DNA of 46,425 nucleotides from Myxococcota bacterium (GTDB taxonomy: Bacteria > Myxococcota_A > UBA796 > CAJQPC01): the NCBI GenBank assembly GCA_023150775.1, contig JAKLKE010000011.1, positions 1 through 46,425 on the forward strand, in the 5' to 3' direction. Made by a program: the position numbers and the translations under genes. Of the stretch, positions 44,316-46,425 are shown piece by piece (the first letter of the stretch is position 1; each line of letters begins with the position of its first letter). The notes under the pieces were generated by a model, which saw only the letters and a list, made by a program, of their open reading frames with translations, was not told the DNA's origin and did not search any database.

Positions 44316-46425
44316 GGCGGTGACCGGCGCCTCGTCCGTCGGGGTCTGCTCCCCGTCCGCGTCGAGCTGGGCCTCGGCCGGCGCCGTGGGCTCCTCGACA
44401 GGGGCCTGCTCAGCGACGGGCTCAGCGGCGGCGGGCTCCTCGACAGGGGCCTGCTCAGCGACAGCCTGCTCGGGAGACGCCGCGGCGGCCTCCTCGGCCT
44501 CACCGTCGTCATCGGGGGAGTAGCAGCACTTCTTGAACTTTTTGCCGCTGCCGCAGGGGCACGGGTCGTTGCGGCGGATGCCCATCGCCCGAGCGACGGC
44601 GCGGGCCTCGGCGCCCATGGCGGGCAGGCGCGGGGGCGGAGGCGGCTCCGGGGGCGCGGCCGGGGCGTAGCCGGGCACCGAGGGCTCAGGGGCCTCCATG
44701 CCGTCCTCACCGCCGAAGGAGGCGTCGATGACGTCGTCCTCATCGGAGAGGTTGTCCCCGGTGAGCATCGCCGGGTTGCCGCCCTGGCGGGCGATGGCCT
44801 GACGGATGGCCTCGGAGGCGTCCGGCGGCGGCTGGAGCTTCACCCGCAGGATTCGAGAGATGACCGCCTCGTCGCGCAGGGCCGTCATCAGGAGGAACAT
44901 GTTGAAGCCCTCCTTCTTGTACTCCAAGAGCGGGTTGCGCTGGCCGTAGCCGCGCAGGCTCACGCCGTCGCGCAGGCGGTCCATGGCGAGGAGGTGATCT
45001 TTCCAGAGCTGATCGGTGAACTGCAGGAGGAGCTGCCGGGCGATCTGGTTGGAGGTCTCGACGCTGAGCTCCTGCTCTTTCGCCTCAAACAGGGCCTTGG
45101 CCTCGCGCAGCATCCGGCTCTGGATCTCCAGACGTGCGGTGTCGCGGAGCTCCTCGTCGGTCTCGGACCACTGGATGCCGAGGATGCGGTTGAGGCGCTC
45201 ACGAAGGCCGGGGACGTCCCACTCATCCGGGCGCACACCGGCGACGATGCAGTCGTCCATGATGTCGTCTACGACACCGTCGATGGCCTCCATGACCATG
45301 TCGCGGATCGCCTCGCCGGTGAGGGCTTTGCGGCGGACCTCGTAGACGATCTTGCGCTGCTGGTTGAGCACGTCGTCGTACTCCAGCAGGTTCTTGCGCA
45401 TGTTGAAGTTCTGGCCCTCAACACGCTTCTGGGCGTTCTCGATGGACGAGGTGATCCAGCGGTGCTGAATGGGCTCGTCGTCCTGAATGCCCATCTTCTC
45501 CATCCAGGCGAGGATCTTGTCCGAGCCGAAGATGCGGAGGAGGTCGTCCTCTAAGGACAGGTAAAACTTGGACGAGCCTGGGTCGCCTTGGCGACCGGAG
45601 CGGCCGCGGAGCTGGTTGTCGATGCGCCGAGACTCGTGGCGCTCGGTGCCGATGATGCGCAGACCGCCGACCTCCAACACCCGCTTACGCTCGGCCTCAC
45701 ACCGGGCGCGGTGCTGGGCGAGGGCGGCCTCGTACTCCGCCGGGTCGGTCAGCGGGTTGGCGGCGTCTTTGGCCAAGGCGTCGGGGTTGCCGCCGAGCTT
45801 GATGTCGGTGCCGCGGCCGGCCATGTTCGTGGAGATGGTCACCGCGCCGATGCGGCCGGCCTGGGCGACGATGTGGCCCTCACGCTCGTGCTGCTTGGCG
45901 TTGAGGAGCTCATGGGGGATGCCCTTGCGGGTCAACATCCGGGAGACGATCTCCGACTTCTCGACGGACGTCGTGCCGACGAGCACGGGCTGACCGCGGC
46001 TGTGGCAAGACTCGATGTCTTCGATGACCTTGCCGAACTTCTCCTCTTGGGTGCGGTAGACGATGTCGTCCTCGTCGCGACGCCGAATGGGGAGGTTCGT
46101 GGGGATCATCGCCACGTCGAGCTTGTAGATGTTGTGGAACTCGGCGGCTTCAGTCTCGGCGGTGCCCGTCATGCCCGCGAGCTTCTTGTACATGCGGAAG
46201 AGGTTCTGGAAGGTGATCGTCGCGTAGGTCTGCGACTCTTCTTGAACCTTGAGGCGCTCTTTGGCCTCGACGGCCTGGTGCAGACCATCGGACCAGCGGC
46301 GGCCGTGCATCTTGCGGCCGGTGTGCTCGTCGATGATGACGACCTGGCCGCCCTCGACGACGTAGTCCCGGTCACGCTTGAAGAGCGTGTGGGCCCGGAG
46401 CGCCTGGTTGACGTGGTGCAGCGTC
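44313..46425 (-). CDS. secA: Preprotein translocase ATPase SecA, 5' end outside window
   Basis: Partial; 704 codons visible, frame continues past the right edge. SecA drives Sec-dependent export. Present here: TLFKRDRDYVV and VIIDEHTGR, MTGTAETEA, GTTSVEKSE, TNMAGRGTDIKLGG, ERHESRRIDNQLRGRSGRQGDPG (helicase motifs of the second nucleotide-binding domain), the helical scaffold and wing, and a C-terminal zinc motif DPCPCGSGKKFKKCC. Unlike most SecA, which stop at or soon after the CxCx8CC motif, about 60 further residues rich in Ala, Glu and Pro follow, containing a duplicated VAEQAPVEEP block. Confidence 0.96.
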   Translation of the reverse strand, partial: TLHHVNQALRAHTLFKRDRDYVVEGGQVVIIDEHTGRKMHGRRWSDGLHQAVEAKERLKVQEESQTYATITFQNLFRMYKKLAGMTGTAETEAAEFHNIYKLDVAMIPTNLPIRRRDEDDIVYRTQEEKFGKVIEDIESCHSRGQPVLVGTTSVEKSEIVSRMLTRKGIPHELLNAKQHEREGHIVAQAGRIGAVTISTNMAGRGTDIKLGGNPDALAKDAANPLTDPAEYEAALAQHRARCEAERKRVLEVGGLRIIGTERHESRRIDNQLRGRSGRQGDPGSSKFYLSLEDDLLRIFGSDKILAWMEKMGIQDDEPIQHRWITSSIENAQKRVEGQNFNMRKNLLEYDDVLNQQRKIVYEVRRKALTGEAIRDMVMEAIDGVVDDIMDDCIVAGVRPDEWDVPGLRERLNRILGIQWSETDEELRDTARLEIQSRMLREAKALFEAKEQELSVETSNQIARQLLLQFTDQLWKDHLLAMDRLRDGVSLRGYGQRNPLLEYKKEGFNMFLLMTALRDEAVISRILRVKLQPPPDASEAIRQAIARQGGNPAMLTGDNLSDEDDVIDASFGGEDGMEAPEPSVPGYAPAAPPEPPPPPRLPAMGAEARAVARAMGIRRNDPCPCGSGKKFKKCCYSPDDDGEAEEAAAASPEQAVAEQAPVEEPAAAEPVAEQAPVEEPTAPAEAQLDADGEQTPTDEAPVTA
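44388..44462 (-). repeat. 30-bp direct repeat in the secA C-terminal tail
   Basis: Two identical 30-base copies (44388-44417 and 44433-44462), 45 bp apart start to start, so in frame (15 codons). They encode the VAEQAPVEEP duplication in the tail after the zinc motif. Recent in-frame duplication is the likely origin. Confidence 0.85.

Overview
The window is GC-rich, densely coded bacterial chromosome. It is Gram-negative: it carries LPS transport and Kdo activation genes (lptB, an lptA/lptC-type gene, kdsB), an RseP protease and several lipoproteins with lipoboxes. A PUFA-type polyketide synthase, a head-to-head olefin (ole) operon, a FYDLN-acid zinc-ribbon protein and a MYXO-CTERM-like sorting tail together point to Myxococcota or a nearby former-deltaproteobacterial lineage. 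That placement is inference from gene content. No tRNA, rRNA, CRISPR array, insertion sequence or phage gene was seen.

Positions 1-10.0 kb (minus strand) form a lipid and hydrocarbon block read in the order oleA-oleB-oleC-oleD-pfaD-pfaA, with pfaA running off the left edge. OleABCD condenses two fatty acyl chains head to head into a long-chain olefin; PfaD/PfaA belong to polyunsaturated fatty acid synthases. Side by side they suggest a dedicated polyunsaturated hydrocarbon pathway. Divergent from oleA, across a 19-bp near-perfect palindrome, lies a GTP cyclohydrolase IB (FolE2) fused to a C-terminal XRE-type helix-turn-helix, an enzyme-regulator fusion I do not recognise as described.

Positions 11.2-24.2 kb are accessory and cell-envelope genes: an IPT/TIG lipoprotein, an NTE-like patatin phospholipase with cNMP-binding-like domains, two lipoproteins (one Kelch-like), a class V aminotransferase, tcdA, an unknown protein, a 51-residue lipoprotein with cysteine at every third position, a five-haem cytochrome c, a methyltransferase broken by a 4-bp duplication, a polytopic membrane protein and cobU.

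Positions 24.2-30.4 kb (minus strand) are a probable long operon, rplM-rpsI-kdsB-pyrG-lptA/C-lptB-rpoN-cobU, led by a clear sigma-70 promoter at 30480-30508. Positions 30.6-35 kb hold two plus-strand genes (an unknown protein and the FYDLN protein), truA, and a large surface protein that joins a MYXO-CTERM-like tail to a second signal peptide and a probable beta-barrel. Positions 35.1-43.1 kb are the conserved rpsB-tsf-pyrH-frr-uppS-cdsA-rseP-tsaB cluster, without dxr, ending in an asd-like paralogue that lacks the catalytic cysteine. The right end holds a lipoprotein and the 3' two-thirds of secA with an unusual repeat-containing tail. Many neighbours overlap by 4 nt (GTGA or ATGA), and most convergent pairs share a strong hairpin. 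No gene-free stretch exceeds 300 bases; the longest is 5139-5418.
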